A stretch of 64,000 nucleotides of DNA from contig CM065691.1 in NCBI GenBank assembly GCA_017654935.2, forward strand, positions 29,627,016 to 29,691,015. Reading direction: 5' to 3'. The notes below the pieces were generated by a model, which saw only the letters and a list, made by a program, of their open reading frames with translations, was not told the DNA's origin and ran no database searches. The first letter of the stretch is position 1. Each line of letters begins with the position of its first letter. The DNA is from Phymorhynchus buccinoides. Taxonomy: Eukaryota > Mollusca > Gastropoda > Neogastropoda > Raphitomidae. The position numbers were made by a program, and so were the translations under genes. Shown here one piece after another: positions 49,175 through 63,808 of the stretch.

Positions 49175-49505
49175 CTTCTTCTTCTTCTTCGATCGCTCAG
49201 ACAGTTTCCTGATCAATTATGAGCGCAGATGCGTCATGCTGCCGTTATGCGCCTAACTAAAAAAAACATCTAGGCCCAACAAAAGTCCGACTTCGGCTGG
49301 AGGGAAATGTTTTTTGAAAGTGTTTTTTCGTGAAAGAGAGAAAATAAAAACCTGGTAAGGCAGGAGAATGGTACCGGTAAAAAGCAGAAAGAGAGTAGTA
49401 GATGATAGTAAGCAAGAAGGTGGGGGAAATTTAGCAGAGTCAAAGAGAGTGGCAGATTAGGTTTTTTTGGAAGTTACAAGCACACAGAACATCCAGAAGG
49501 TGGGG
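49175..49505. repeat. Dispersed (CTT)n-headed repeat, copy 2 of 3
   Basis: CTTCTTCTTCTTCTTCGATC, GCTCAGACAG, then the same blocks as 27240-27540. Mirror copy 60655-60960. Confidence 0.85.
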
Positions 49506-49679
49506 GAACTAAAGAATTAAAAACTACATTAAATAAAAGGATAATAAAATAAAAACATCAAAAAACACCCGCCGGTATCCCCACGGAATTCGAATCTTCA
49601 AACAAAGAGAAAAGCAAGCGGTCGCAACTTTGTCTCCGGGTCGGTTAGAAACATTGCTTTCTTGAAGGCTGTAATTATA

Positions 49680-49902
49680 GGGGAAGACGGGGTAAAAAAG
49701 CGCATGGGGGGGTAAGAAGCCCACCCCAATTATCTCATGAAATGAAGCAAATTTCAGTCCTCATTTTTGCCCATGAGACGAGAGCGTTAAGATGTCTAGC
49801 ATTCGTCTCATGGGCAAATTTGACTGAAATTTTCTTTATTTCATGAGATAATTGGGGTGGGGCTTCTTACCCCGCCCATGCGCTTTTTACCCCGTCTTCC
49901 CC
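49680..49902. mobile_element. 223-bp hairpin MITE, present only in the left arm
   Basis: GGGGAAGACGGGGTAAAAA at the left and its near-perfect complement at the right. Arms of about 100 bases leave a loop of roughly 20. Flanked by TA. The right arm at about 60535-60545 reads straight across (TTATAATACAGCC), the pre-insertion state. Confidence 0.9.
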
Positions 49903-50652
49903 TAATAAACCCCAAACTGCGTTGGTTGTGTGGGTCTTACTGTCTTTCCTTTTTGTGCGGATACAAAAATAATCTGATATGACATGTTACGGAATTATGT
50001 AGGCCTCCCCCCCATTGAATTTTAGCAAAGGTGCGATTTTGCATTAATATAGATGTGGGAAATCGTTTCTTTGTCAGGCTTGAAGAAAGCTGCGTAATGC
50101 AGTTGGGAATGTGTCAACATTTGGGGCGTTTGTTTTCTGTTGTTAATTATTATTACTGAACTGTTTCTTTGTGTGGCAAAATCCCTTGCACTATTTTTTT
50201 ATTTTTACTATACACTCTTAACAGTTTAGTTTCTAATATTGTTCTTTTTATTATTATTTAGGATTCCCCTTCAGGCTGGAATAATATGGCTATTGTACAC
50301 ATTATTCTCTTTGTAACCCCCCTCATTGTCTACAGTTTTTGTTTTCAACACTATAATTGACAATCGAATTAGAGGTTCTGCCTTCAGCTGCAACCCCGTT
50401 CGCCACTTAATTAAATGTATTATATTATTATCGGATGAAATCGACAGTGTTCTCAATAACACGTGATACAGGTTTCGCGATACAGTAATTTTGGAAACTT
50501 TCATGCAAGAATGCGAAATGCGAAATTTTAATGTGTCAGGCAATTTGCCCATTCACATGGCGGGAGGGGCAAAAAAACCCCACCACAATAACTAAGAAAG
50601 AGTATAGCAGGGTAGAGAAATGACAGAATTCTTACCTTCAAAATTTTCATCA
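49903..50652. other. Left flank of retroelement B
   Basis: Noncoding AT-rich sequence; mirrored by 59807-60540. It ends in TTTTCATCA immediately before the LTR. Confidence 0.7.
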
Positions 50653-51772
50653 TGTCACGGCTCAAGAAGGGGAGCCCAAAACTTCAGCATGAGACGAAGT
50701 TATCAGCCCTTCTCTATTACAGCAGGCACCCGTTTAATTGATTTTGCTACCCGAGTTCTGTCAAGGCCATGACTCAACAAGCCGTGCAACATGAAATTTG
50801 TGCTTTCCCCACGTGTCTCGCTTTGCGAGTGCAACAGGCAAGACGTGTTTTACTTTAATTTTCTCTACAATTTTGAATCATAGTCAAGAAATCGAAAAGG
50901 CAGCGGTTCAACTCCAAACCGGCGCATTTGCCGTTTGGAACTCGAGGGCGTTCGCTCGCCAAGACGGAAGCAGCCACACCTCCTTCGTTGGACATTGTGG
51001 TGGGATCGACCCCAGCTTGCCGGGTGCTCATCGATGAGCAAGGAAGAGAAGAGAAGAAACGAGAAGAAGAGAGAAGAGAGGAAACGAGAAGAAGAAAGAA
51101 GAGAAGAAAAGCCACAACGCCAGAGAATTGTGGGAGCGCTGGGTGGGTGAAGCTGAGCAGAGAGCTGAGCCGAGGAGCTGAACAGCTGAGACTGAGGGCG
51201 CAACCACGGGACCCTTCCCACCCCATTTCACGGGCTAGTCTTCATGGACGAATGAGCCTTTTACATCTGAACCTGAACCGGACGTGAACCGGACCTGTCC
51301 TGACCCTGTTCCTGTGCTGCTGTTGCCGCGGAGCCTTTGGCCGGAACCTCCCCAAAGAACTTTGCTGCTTGGGACCTCTCTCCAGAAATGGAAACCAGCG
51401 TCCGTCTGCGACTAGGGGAGTGAGGGAAAACTGTTGTGTGAATGTGTGCGAGCGGGTGTAATTTAAGCTACATTTCTTCTTGGCTTTTGGTTGTGTAAGA
51501 TGGTCCATTCCTGGGTTTAGGTTGGGTAGTAGAGGAGTAGGGGGAAAGGGTTGGTTTTTCTTTAGTTATATTAGTGGGAGACATTAGTTTAGGTCCTTAG
51601 ATTTTTGCATCTTTTGACACGGCCAAGATTTTGTTTGCAATGATTTGTGTGTGCGTGATTGTGTGAATAAATGTTTTTAAGATTTCCATTTGCCTGCGCG
51701 TGTGACTCGTGTGCCTCTGGAACCAAGCCTTTCCCTGTCGCCTGTGTCTCTTCTATCCCCTAGAACGTGACA
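50653..51772 (+). repeat. 5' LTR of element B (1120 bp, short form)
   Basis: TGTCACGG to CGTGACA, like the LTRs of element A but lacking about 830 bases at the joint GAATGAGCCTTTTACATC (51251). AATAAA at 51666-51671. Clean and close to element A elsewhere. Confidence 0.92.
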
Positions 51773-51775
51773 CAA

Positions 51776-51793
51776 TGGGGGCCTGTCCGGGAG
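51776..51793 (+). promoter_or_regulatory. Primer-binding site of element B
   Basis: TGGGGGCCTGTCCGGGAG, identical to element A and again three bases from the LTR. Confidence 0.75.
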
Positions 51794-52325
51794 TGATTCC
51801 CGTGGGAAATTTCTTTGATATTTCAGAGAATTTCTCGTTGGCGACAGGGTGGATTTTCTGGAGGCACCTGGTCCACCACTAATTAGTTTAATGGGAAGTT
51901 TAGACTAAGTGCGGTAGTGTGGGCTTGCACGTTTCGGTGGGGGGAGAAATATAAATATATAGAGAAGTTTTCCCTTTCCCTCTTTATAAATTAGTACCCT
52001 CCTTAAGCTAAGAGACAGCGGACACCATCACCCCTGACTCAGGTGATGGCAATGATGACATTAGACCACTGAGGTACAGGCTGTTGTGCAGACAATTTGC
52101 GGTAAGGCAGGTTACTTAATATTTTGTGACAACCATTGCGATGCATTAGACTATTGTTGACTAGTGTTGGTAGAAAAACTTATTAGTTGTCATATTTTAG
52201 TCCTAAAGTGTTATTCGGTTCGTTTTATTGTTTCACAAGGCGTGATTCGCTAATTTTACTAATTATTTTTCGGAATAAGGGTTAAAATATCGCCTTAGCT
52301 ATAAGATCAAGATATTCTGTAAGAC

Positions 52326-54762
52326 ATGGCTTCTAAAGACGGACCAGTCACTCGAAGTGCAAGTAAGCAAACAGATTATGTACCGAATGTTACTTCTACG
52401 ACCACAACCGTGACTTATACTTGTGCGGGAACAGCATCGACTCCATTGGCTGCTTCGCGAAAGCCACGTTCACCAGAATGGCTCCAAAGCAAGTTAGAAG
52501 AGAGGCAGCAACAGAGGGCCGCTTCTGGGATGGTAACCCCGAATGTTACACCGTCTTCACAAATGGGTTACAACATGGGACCGCCTATGTCAAGTGTTCC
52601 GCCCCAGGACATGATGTCTTTTCTGTTCCACTTGGAAAGAATAAGGAGAGACGATGAAGAAAGAAAGGAAAGAATTAGAAAAGACGAGAAGGAAGAAAAA
52701 GAGAGCCTCCGCCGTGAGGAAAAGGAGGAAAGAGAAAGAATAAGGAAAGAGGAGAAAGACGAGCAAGAACGCCTCCGAAATGAAGAAAGGATGAGGGAAC
52801 AGGAAGAACGTGAGGCTGATCGGCAACGTTGGCAAGTTCTACTGGAGCGCACGCAGTTCAGCAGAGAGCCAGCTACTCACCTTCCCCGCCTCCCTTACCC
52901 GAATTTGAAATTTCCAGAATTGCGGCCTCAGGACGATGTGGAGGACTTCCTGGCTCATTTCGATTCCATTGCGGACAAATATAACATGTCGGATTCAGAT
53001 AGAGTACTGTACCTTTCAAGCTCACTGACTGGTAAAGCTCGTGAGGCCTTCAACGACATGCCCTCTACAAGTACCTACCAGGAGTTGAAAACGGCGTTAC
53101 TCAAGCGCTTCAAGTTGGGTGCTGACGCTTACAGAAAGACATTTCGGGAGATGAGGAAGCAGCCTGATGAAACTTTTGTACAGTTTGGGCAGCGGCTGAT
53201 TAGAGGTCTGAATCACTGGACAACTCTTTCCAACATGGAGTTAAGTGACATGATTCTCTGGGAGCAATTGGAGAGTACAGCATCAGAGGAACTTGTGGTA
53301 TATGTCAGGAGTCAGAAACCCAAGGACTTCCTTGCTGCTGTAGAGGCAGCAGAAAACTACGCTGAAGCAAGGAGGGCCGGTAAAAGTGTAGGGCCTCTTT
53401 TCAAACGGACGTTTGGATTAAGAGAGAACAATTATCGTCCCCAGGCTCCGGCAAGGATGGGCCACGTGCCTGCGCAACACCAGAGGACCCCCACGACGGT
53501 ACTTAGGCAACCACGACCCCCGACGCCGGATGGTGGATTTGAAGGCGCTCGCAGTCCGAAGGCTTGGACACCCAGCGGAGGCAAAAGCAAAGATATACAG
53601 TGTTATTACTGTGGTCTGGTAGGGCATATAAAGAGGGACTGTCCAGCCTGGAAAAGGGACCGCGGCGGAGAACCAAAGAGAGCGACAATACAAAGATTGA
53701 GCACATGTTTCAACAACCCCGTGTGCCCCATGTTTTTGTCGCGTGTCAATGGAGAGGTCACAGAGACAGTGAGAGATACTGGTGCAACGACTGTATTTGT
53801 GGATAAAAGTCTTGTCCCAGGGGACGCCGTCCATGGGCCGAAATGTGAAGTCACTGCTGCGGAAGGAGAGATGAAAGTAGAGCGGGAAACGGCTCTCATA
53901 CAACTGTACACTCCCTACTTTGAAGGAAAAGTCTGGGCTGTGCTGTTGGACCGACCTATCAACTCCCTTCTCTTGGGGAACAACGTGGAGTTTGAAAATG
54001 GTACAACGTGCGAATTGTCAACTGAACTTCCACGGGAAACGGTTGGGGCCGTCACTACAAGGGCAGCAAGCCAGCAGAGGAAGGTGCTACGCCCTACATT
54101 GAAACCAGTTGGGGAAGAGTTAGCCTCACAGATTACCAAGGACAAGCTGGTGGATCTGCAGCAAAACGACCCCACACTTGCTGGTCCTAGGAAACTCGCA
54201 CAGACGGGACAGGCAGGTAGATTTCCAGGACAATATAGAGTGTTCTGTATCGAGTGTACGAGAAAGACAAGGTGCACGCGAAGCAAGCGGTTGTTCCCAA
54301 GAAGTTGCGGCTTGTTGTGCCACAGACTGGACACAGTAGCTCCTTAGCTGGACACCTAGGAACAAAGAAAACTTTAGAGCGAATCAGACAAACGTTCTAT
54401 TGGCCTGGCATCAATAAAGATGTAAAAAAGTACTGCCAATCCTGCGATATATGCCAGAGGACCACTCCAAAAGGGAAGAACACCAGAGTGCCTTTAGGTG
54501 TAGTCCCTTTGGTCGCAACTCCTTTCGAGAAAGTTGCTGTGGACATAGTGGGACCAATCAAACCAGCCAGCAGAAAAGGGCATAGATACCTGCTGGTACT
54601 CGTTGACTATGCCACAAGATACCCGGAGGCTGTACCATTGAAAGGGATAGATTCAGAGACCATAGCCCACGCTCTATGGGACATTTGGAAAAGAGTAGGA
54701 ATCCCCAAGGAAATAGTCACCGACAATGGCACACAGTTCACATCGCAATACATGAAAGAGGA
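52326..54762 (+). pseudogene. Gag-protease-integrase of element B, frameshifted and interrupted
   Basis: About 99% identical in protein to element A over Gag, knuckle (CYYCGLVGHIKRDC) and protease (DTGATTVFV). Loss of 10 bases (CGTCGACAAG in element A) at about 54238 shifts the frame ahead of integrase, which resumes at 54254 with the zinc finger and the first two catalytic Asp (VDIVG, VTDNGTQF). Clean sequence ends at 54762, just before the catalytic Glu. The 3' half and 3' LTR are absent because the palindrome folds back at 55081. Confidence 0.9.
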
Positions 54763-57700
54763 GTTTCAATGGCAATTTCTTAAAAGCGTTTGAAAAAGGG
54801 TTCTTGTATGGTAGGACCTTACGTGGAACCCATGGCCATTTTGAAAGAGTTGTGACGGCATGAAGCGAAGGGGGAGCACAGAGAACTGAAGCTGTCGCAT
54901 GTCGTGGGAACTGCGAAACAAGATGCAGACACCTGCAGAACTGGCACGAACAACCATGGTGGAGATGGCTGGCAGGAGGTACAAAAGGTATTATCGGACT
55001 GCAAATCACGGCGACAAGCAATTTCAATCCTGGTGATGAAGTGATTGTCCTGATACCTGAGAAACATACAAGCGCAAATGGGCATGGCAGCTTGTTATGT
55101 TTCTCAGTTTATCAGGCCAGCAAAGCTAATGCAAGCAACACTCATCACCAGGAATATGTTGAATTGCTTGTATTGGTCTCGTGGATTTGCAAAGTCGTCC
55201 GTATTTACTATTTTGTTAACCCGTTAACCGTAATACTCTTTTTAATTTTGTACCCCTGCCAGCCATCTCCACATGGGGTCTGTGCCTAGTCTGCAGGTGT
55301 CTGCTATCTTGTTCGCAAGTCCACGACATGCGCAGCTTCCGTTCTGTGTCTGTGCTCCCCCTTCAGCTTCAGCGTCCACAACTCTTTCAAAATGGACATG
55401 GGTACACGTACGTCCTACCTTACAAGAAGTGTCGAAGGGAGAGGAATTGCTTGATTCCTGCTGGCAACTCTCTCTATAGGCAAACAGCACAGCAGTCACA
55501 AATGATCCCATTCTTTTGGCTTCTCTATGCAGAGGCGCTTAATCATTTGCTTTAGAGTTGCGTTGATCTTTTCAACAAGGACCATTCGCCTGGGCATGAT
55601 AGGGGCCTGGTCACCATAACCTCAGCTTTAGGAATGCATATGACCTTAGCTTCTCATGTACTGTGATGTGAACTGTGATGCAAGTTGTCACGGTGACTAT
55701 TTCCTTTGGGGATGCCTACTCTGGTCCAAATGTCCATAGAAGCGTGGGCTACGGTCTCTGAATCTATCCCTTTCAATGGACAGCCTCCGGGTATCTTTGT
55801 GGCATTAGTCAACGAGTACCAGCCGGTATCTGTGCCCTTTTATGATGGATGGTGTATTTGGTCCCACTATGTCCACAGCAACTTTCTCGAAGGGAGTTCC
55901 GACAAAGGGACTACACTAAGGGCCACTCTTGTGTTCTTCCCTTTTGGAGTGGTCCTCTGGCATTATATCGCAGGATTGCAGTACTTTTTTACGTCTTTAT
56001 GATGCCAGGCCAATAGAAACGTTTGGTTCTGATTTCGCTTCCAAAGTTTTCTTTGTTCCTAGGTGTCAAGTAGGGCTACTGATTGTCCAGCTGTAGCCAC
56101 AACAAGCCGCAACTTCCTTGGGAACAACCACTTGCTTCGCTGTGTGCACCTTAATCTTTCTCGTACACTCGATACAGAACACCCTTGTCGACGCGATATT
56201 GTCTTGGAAAATATAACCTGCCTGTCCTCGTCTGTGCGAGTTTACTAGGGACAGAAAGTGTGGGGTCGTTTCGCTGCAGATCCACGCAGGCTTGTCCTTG
56301 TAATCTTGAGGCTAACCTCCTTCCCCAACTGGTTTCAATGTAGGGCGTAGCACCTGCCTCGCTGGCTTGTGCCCGGGAGTGACGCCCCAACGTTTCCCCG
56401 CGGCTAAGGTTCGGTTGACAATTGCCGTTTGTACATTTTCAAACTCGCACGTGCGTTCCCCAAGAGTAAGGGAGGTTGATAGGTCGGTCAAAACAGCACG
56501 CCCAGACTTTCCTTCAAAGTAGGGACGTGCTATACAGTCTGATGAGGGCGTTCCCGCTCTACTTTCTATCTCTTCCGCGAGCAGTGACTTCAAATTTCGG
56601 CCAATGGAGGACGGTTTTCGTGCGCCAGTAATTTATCGCTCCACTCTGTCCTCTGATGGGATACCCTTCCTCCATGACACCAACGTGTTACACAAAAAAA
56701 CATGGGGGCAACACGAGTGCGGCTTTAGTTGTCTTTGAACACCATACAGTGCTCAATCTTTGGCGCTTCTTGGTCCTCTCTCTTTGGGTCTCCTGGCCGT
56801 GGTCCCTTTTCCAGGCTTGGGGGGCCAGTTCACCCTCTTTTCCATATGCCCCTACCCAAAGGGACCACAGTAATAACACTGTAACTCATTTTGCCTTGTC
56901 CCTTTTTCTGGGCAATACGCCTGGGGTAGTCCAAATGGCTTTCGGGGACTGCGAGCCGCCTTCAAACTCCACCACCCGGCCGTTCGGGGGTCGGTAGTGG
57001 GTTTTTGCATTATCTCAGTACCGTTTGTTTCTCGTGGGGGGGGTCCCTCTGGTGTTGTTGCGCAAGCCACGTGGCCCCACCTTTCCGGGACCTGGGGGGG
57101 GGGGAACGATAATTGTTCGCTCTTAGTCCCAAACGTCCGTTTGAAAAATGAGGGGGGGGGGGGACCCTACAATTTTTACCGGCCCTCCCCCTCCTGCTTC
57201 GGGGCGTAGTTTTCCTGCTCGTGCCTCCCACCAGCTGCATAGGAAAGGAAATGTCTTGGGTGTTTCTGGGACCTGACGAGTTACCACAAAGTTTACCTCT
57301 GGATGCTTGGTTTACGTCTCCAAATTTGCTCCCAGAGGGATCATGTAATTAAACTCCATGTTGGAATAAGAGTTGTTTTCCAAGTTGTATTTCAAGACAC
57401 TCTAATCCCAGGGCCTGCTTGCCCCAGAAACTTGTTTTACAAAAAGGTTTCATCAGGCCTGCTACCTCATTCTCCCCGGGGAAATGTCTTTCTGTAAAGC
57501 GGAGTTCAGCAACCCAAAAACTTCGAAGCGCATTGAGTAAACGCCGTTTTTTCAAACATCCACCCCTACGGGACGGTACTTTGTACGAGGGGCATCATGG
57601 TCGTTTTGAAGGCCTCCGCTTGAGCTTTACTTGTCAGTGAGCTGGGAAAGCGTTACATAATAAAAGCATCTATTACTGAATCGGGGGACAATGTGTTATA

Positions 57701-58560
57701 TTTGTCCGCAATGGAATCGACATAAATGAGCCAGGAGGTCCTCACACGTTCGTCCTGAAAGGCTTTTGCAATTCTGGAAAATTGCCCAAAATTTCGGGGT
57801 AATGGCGACACGGGGCGGGGGGGAAGGGTGGAGAAGGCTGGCTCTTCTTTGCTGTTGGGAAACTGCGTGTTTCTGCGGCTTCTAGTAGAACACTTGCCCA
57901 AATCAACGTTTGGCCGATCAGGACCTTTCACATTCTTCCGTTTTTCCCCTCATCCTTTTCTTTCATTCGGGAGGGGCGTTCTTTGGTCGTCTCTCTCCTC
58001 TTTCACTTATTCTTTCTCTTTTTCCTCCTTTTCCTCCTCACGGCGGAGGGGCTCTTTCTTTTTTCTTTCCTTCTCGTCTTTTCTAATTCTTTCCCTTTCT
58101 TTTTCCTTCATACGTCCTATTCCTTATTCTTTTCTAACCAGTGAAATACACAGACATAGGAAAAAGGGGACATCACATGGTCTGGGGGTCGGAACAACTG
58201 GGTGGGGGACATAGGCCCAGGCCGGTGGGGGTCCCCATGTGTGTCGTAAACCCATTTTTTGTGAACGACCGTCACGCGTTCCGTAACACTTCGGGGGTTT
58301 TTACCAATCCCCAGAGAGCGGCCCATCCTGTTTTCTTGCCTCTCTTCCTAAATTGTTTTTTTTGGAGGCCAATTCCTGGTGGTCGAATGTGGCTTCGCGA
58401 AAGGCAGCAAGATGGATAAGTCGATGCTTGTTTCACCCACCATAGTACAAGTCACGGTTGTTGGTTCCATAGGAAGTAAACCATTTCTGGTTAAACATAC
58501 TCTGTTTGCTGCTCCCTTAACTCGCACCTTCGACGTGGGGACTGGTCCCGCCGTCTTTAG
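54763..58560. other. Indel-dense, apparently unpolished part of the palindrome (element B end, element C)
   Basis: 54763-55074 is still sense-oriented integrase C-terminal sequence. After the loop, 55088-58560 is the antisense strand of the same element from integrase back to the Gag start. Against element A it shows very frequent one-base insertions and deletions, stretched G and C runs (for example 57041-57110, 57151-57162), and only fragments of under 150 codons. Sequence changes abruptly to clean at about 58560. The indel excess over substitutions and the sharp borders point to raw long-read error rather than evolutionary decay. Confidence 0.8.
55057..55108. other. Turning point of the palindrome, 13-base loop
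   Basis: CTGAGAAACATACAAGCG, loop CAAATGGGCATGG, then CAGCTTGTTATGTTTCTCAG, which pairs with the left stem apart from small indels. Sense and antisense integrase meet here. Confidence 0.85.
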
Positions 58561-59113
58561 AAGCCATGTCTTACAGAATATCTTGATCTTATAGCTAAGG
58601 CGATATTTTAACCCTTATTCCGAAAAATAATTAGTAAAATTAGCGAATCACGCCTTGTGAAACAATAAAACGAACCGAATAACAATTAAGGACTAAAATA
58701 TGACAACTAATAAGTTTTTCTACCAACACTAGTCAACAATAGTCTAATGCATCGCAATGGTTGTCACAAAATATTAAGTAACCTGCCTTACCGCAAATTG
58801 TCTGCACAACAGCCTGTACCTCAGTGGTCTAATGTCATCATTGCCATCACCTGAGTCAGGGGTGATGGTGTCCGCTGTCTCTTAACTTAAGGAGGGTACT
58901 AATTTAGAAAAAGGGAAAGGGAAAACTTCTCTATATATTTATATTTCTCCCCCCACCGAAACGTGCAAGCCCACACTACCGCACTTAGTCTAAACTTCCC
59001 ATTAAACTAATTAGTGGTGGACGAGGTGCCTCCAGAAAATCCACCCTGTCGCCAACGAGAAATTCTCTGAAATATCAAAGAAATTTCCCACGGGAATCAC
59101 TCCCGGACAGGCC
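58561..59113 (-). other. Leader of element C
   Basis: Clean sequence from the Gag ATG (58567) to the primer site (about 59093-59110). It lacks the same leader block as element B. Confidence 0.8.
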
Positions 59114-59806
59114 CCCATTGTGTCACGTTCTAGGGGATAGAAGAGACACAGGCGACAGGGAAAGGCTTGGTTCCAGAGGCACACGAGTCACACGCGCAGG
59201 CAAATGGAAATCTTAAAAAACATTTATTCACACAATCATGCACACACAAATCATTGCAACCAAAATCTTGGCCGTGTCAAAAGATGCAAAAATCTAAGGA
59301 CCTAAACTAATGTCTCCCACTAATATAATTAAAGAAAAACCAACCCTTTCCCCCTACTCCTCTACTACCAAACCTAAACCCTGGAATGGACCATCTTACA
59401 CAACCAAAAGCCAAGAAGAAATGTAGCTTAAATTACACCCGCTCGCACACATTCACACAACAGTTTTTCCCTCACTCCCCTAGTCGCAGACGGACGCTGG
59501 TTTCCATTTCTGGAGAGAGGTCCCAAGCAGCAAAGTTCTTTGGGGAGGTTCCGGCCAAAGGCTCCGCGGCAACAGCAGCACAGGAACAGGGTCAGGACAG
59601 GTCCGGTTCACGTCCGGTTCAGGTTCAGATATAAAAGGCTCATTCGTCCATGAAGACTAGCCCGTGAAATGGGGTGGGAAGGGTCCCGTGGTTGCGCCCT
59701 CAGTCTCAGCTGTTCAGCTCCTCGGCTCAGCTCTCTGCTCAGCCTCACCCACCCAGCGCTCCCACAATTCTCTGGCGTTGTGGCTTTTCTTCTCTTCTTT
59801 CTTGGT
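59114..59806 (-). repeat. LTR of element C, short form, truncated
   Basis: TGTCACGTTCTAGG start. Has the same 830-base deletion as element B (joint at about 59640). It then stops inside the CT-rich tract and runs into the flank GGTAAGAATTCTG, so the outer 430 bases present in element B are missing here. Confidence 0.9.
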
Positions 59807-61302
59807 AAGAATTCTGTCATTTCTCTACCCTGCTATACTCTTTCTTAGTTATTGTGGGGTTTTTTTTTTTTTTTGCCCCTCCCGCCATGTGAATGGGCAA
59901 ATTGCCTGACACATTAAAATTTCGCATTTCGCATTCTTGCATGAAAGTTTCCAAAATTACTGTATCGCGAAACCTGCATCACGTGTTATTGAGAACACTG
60001 GCGATTTCATCCGATAATAATATAATGCATTTAATTAAGTGGCCAACGGGGTTGCAGCTGAAGGCAGAACCTCTAATGTTTGTCAATTATAGTGTTGAAA
60101 ACAAAAACTGTAGACAATGAGGGGGGTTACAAAGAGAATAATGTGTACAATAGCCATATTATTCCAGCCTGAAGGGGAATCCTAAATAATAATAAAAAGA
60201 ACAATATTAGAAACTAAACTGTTAAGAGTGTATAGTAAAAATAAAAAAATAGTGCAAGGGATTTTGCCACACAAAGAAACAGTTCAGTAATAATAAGTAA
60301 CAACAGAAAACAAAAGCCCCAAAATGTTGACACATTCCCAACTGCATTACGCAGGTTTCTTCAAGCCTGACAAAGAAACGATTTCCCACATCTATATTAA
60401 TGCAAAATCGCACCTTTGCTAAAATTCAATGGGGGGGAGGTCTACATATTTCCGTAACATGTCATATCAGATTATTTTTGTATCCGCACAAAAAGGAAAG
60501 ACAGTAAGACCCACACACCAACGCAGTTTGGGTTTATTATAATACAGCCTTCAAGAAAGCAATGTTTCTAACCGACCCGGAGACAAAGTTGCGACCGCTT
60601 GCTTTTCTCTTTGTTTGAAGATTCGAATTCCGTGGGGATGCCGGCGGGTCTTTTGTATAAATAGTTCCCCCACCTTCTGGAAGTTCTGTGCTTGTAACTT
60701 CCTCTAATCTGTCACTCTCTTTGACTGTCTTTTCCCGTTGCTTACTATCATCTACTATTTTTCTGCCTTACCGGTCCATTCTCCTGTCTTTTTTTTTCTC
60801 TCACGAAAAACACTTTCAAAAACATTTCCTCCAGCTGAAGTCGGACTTGCTGGGCCTAGCTGTTTTTTAGTTAGGCGCATAACGGCAGCATGACGCATCT
60901 GCGCTCATAATTGAGAAGAAACTGTCTGAGCGATCGAAGAAGAAGAAGAAGAAGAAGAAATGAGAGACATAAATAGACAAAGGAGAGACGACAGACTACA
61001 AAGCACGTTTTCACAGCATTCTTAAAGACTACAAAACCCTAGATGTTTTCTACATTCTTCTTATGTGTTACTTTCACCCTTCTACTCCCATCCCAGGCTG
61101 TTTTCGATCAAAACAATGTCTAAATAATTTAGCTTAATCTTGAAAGTTTGTTTTTTAATTAAATGAACTCAAGAACGGCCAACACTGTCTTTAAATAGTT
61201 GTGGGTTTTTTTGGGGGGGTATTGGATTCCGTTACACCATCTGATTGACGTGACGGTAGAAACCCCCAATTTAGCTTAATCTTGAAAGTTGTTTTTATAT
61301 TA
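59807..61302. other. Right-arm flank with the third (CTT)n-headed repeat
   Basis: Mirror of 48817-50640. 60655-60960 is the inverted copy of the dispersed repeat (ends in GAAGAAGAAGAAGAAG). No gene. Confidence 0.7.
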
Positions 61303-61548
61303 TTAACCCTTTCACCGCCAATGTCACATTTTTGCACCACAATGATGGAACACTCGTGTCATTAAAACTCTTGAATCAGGGTCTATTATTCAATAATATT
61401 GTGTTCCTAAATTTGGTCAGTAAGGATTGACCCTATTCTTAATGTGTCACAGAGAAATGCCACAATATTGCAGATGAAATCTTTTCTGTAACCAAATAAA
61501 TGTTATGGAAATGTTTGGTTCAAAGATGGCTGGCGGTGAAAGGGTTAA
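61303..61548 (+). mobile_element. piggyBac-like MITE, right arm inner copy
   Basis: TTAA preserved at both ends, with GGCGGTGAAAGGGTTAA at the right. Mirror of 48563-48817. Confidence 0.88.
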
Positions 61549-63455
<1,907 letters not shown>

Positions 63456-63699
63456 TTAACCCTTTCACCACCAGCCATATTTCAGCCACAAATTCCGTTA
63501 AATTTATCTGGGTAGAGAACAAAGTCAATCTGCAGTATTGGTTATTCTTCTGTGGCAGATATAAATTAAGGTCTATCCTTACTTCCCAAAACTAAGACAA
63601 TAGGATATGTGGATAATAGACCCAATTTGATGCCTTTTAGTGACATAGGCGTTAAATCACCGTGGTGCTAAAATGCGACTTTGGCGGTGGAAGGGTTAA
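63456..63699 (-). mobile_element. piggyBac-like MITE, right arm outer copy
   Basis: TTAACCCTTTCACCACC at the left, GGCGGTGGAAGGGTTAA at the right. Mirror of 46347-46599. Confidence 0.88.
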
Positions 63700-63808
63700 T
63701 ATGCTAAGGGTTCCTGTTCATAATAGTGGATACAGTGTACTAATATCTTGCATAGTGGATAGACGATAAGTTAAATTCGTGAAACACGTTCAAGCGCGCG
63801 CACACACC

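Larger units (their letters stand above)
45990..55074 (+). repeat. Left arm of a very large inverted repeat
   Basis: Each block on this arm recurs inverted on the right arm in mirrored order: for example GCATATTAACCCTTCCACC 46343 with 63690, TAGCGCTATATAAG 47174 with 62880, the TCGGATGGGGACTTAAGGC block 48146 with 61905, CCTTCAGGCTGGAATAATAT 50270 with 60165, GACAGAATTCTTACC 50623 with 59807, and ATGGCTTCTAAAGACGG 52326 with 58567. The loop is at 55075-55087. Outer limit beyond the window on the other side. Confidence 0.92.

Noticed and set aside
55242..58594. Many frames of 60-139 codons in the noisy region
   Set aside because: They are fragments of the antisense retroelement broken by indels, not genes.
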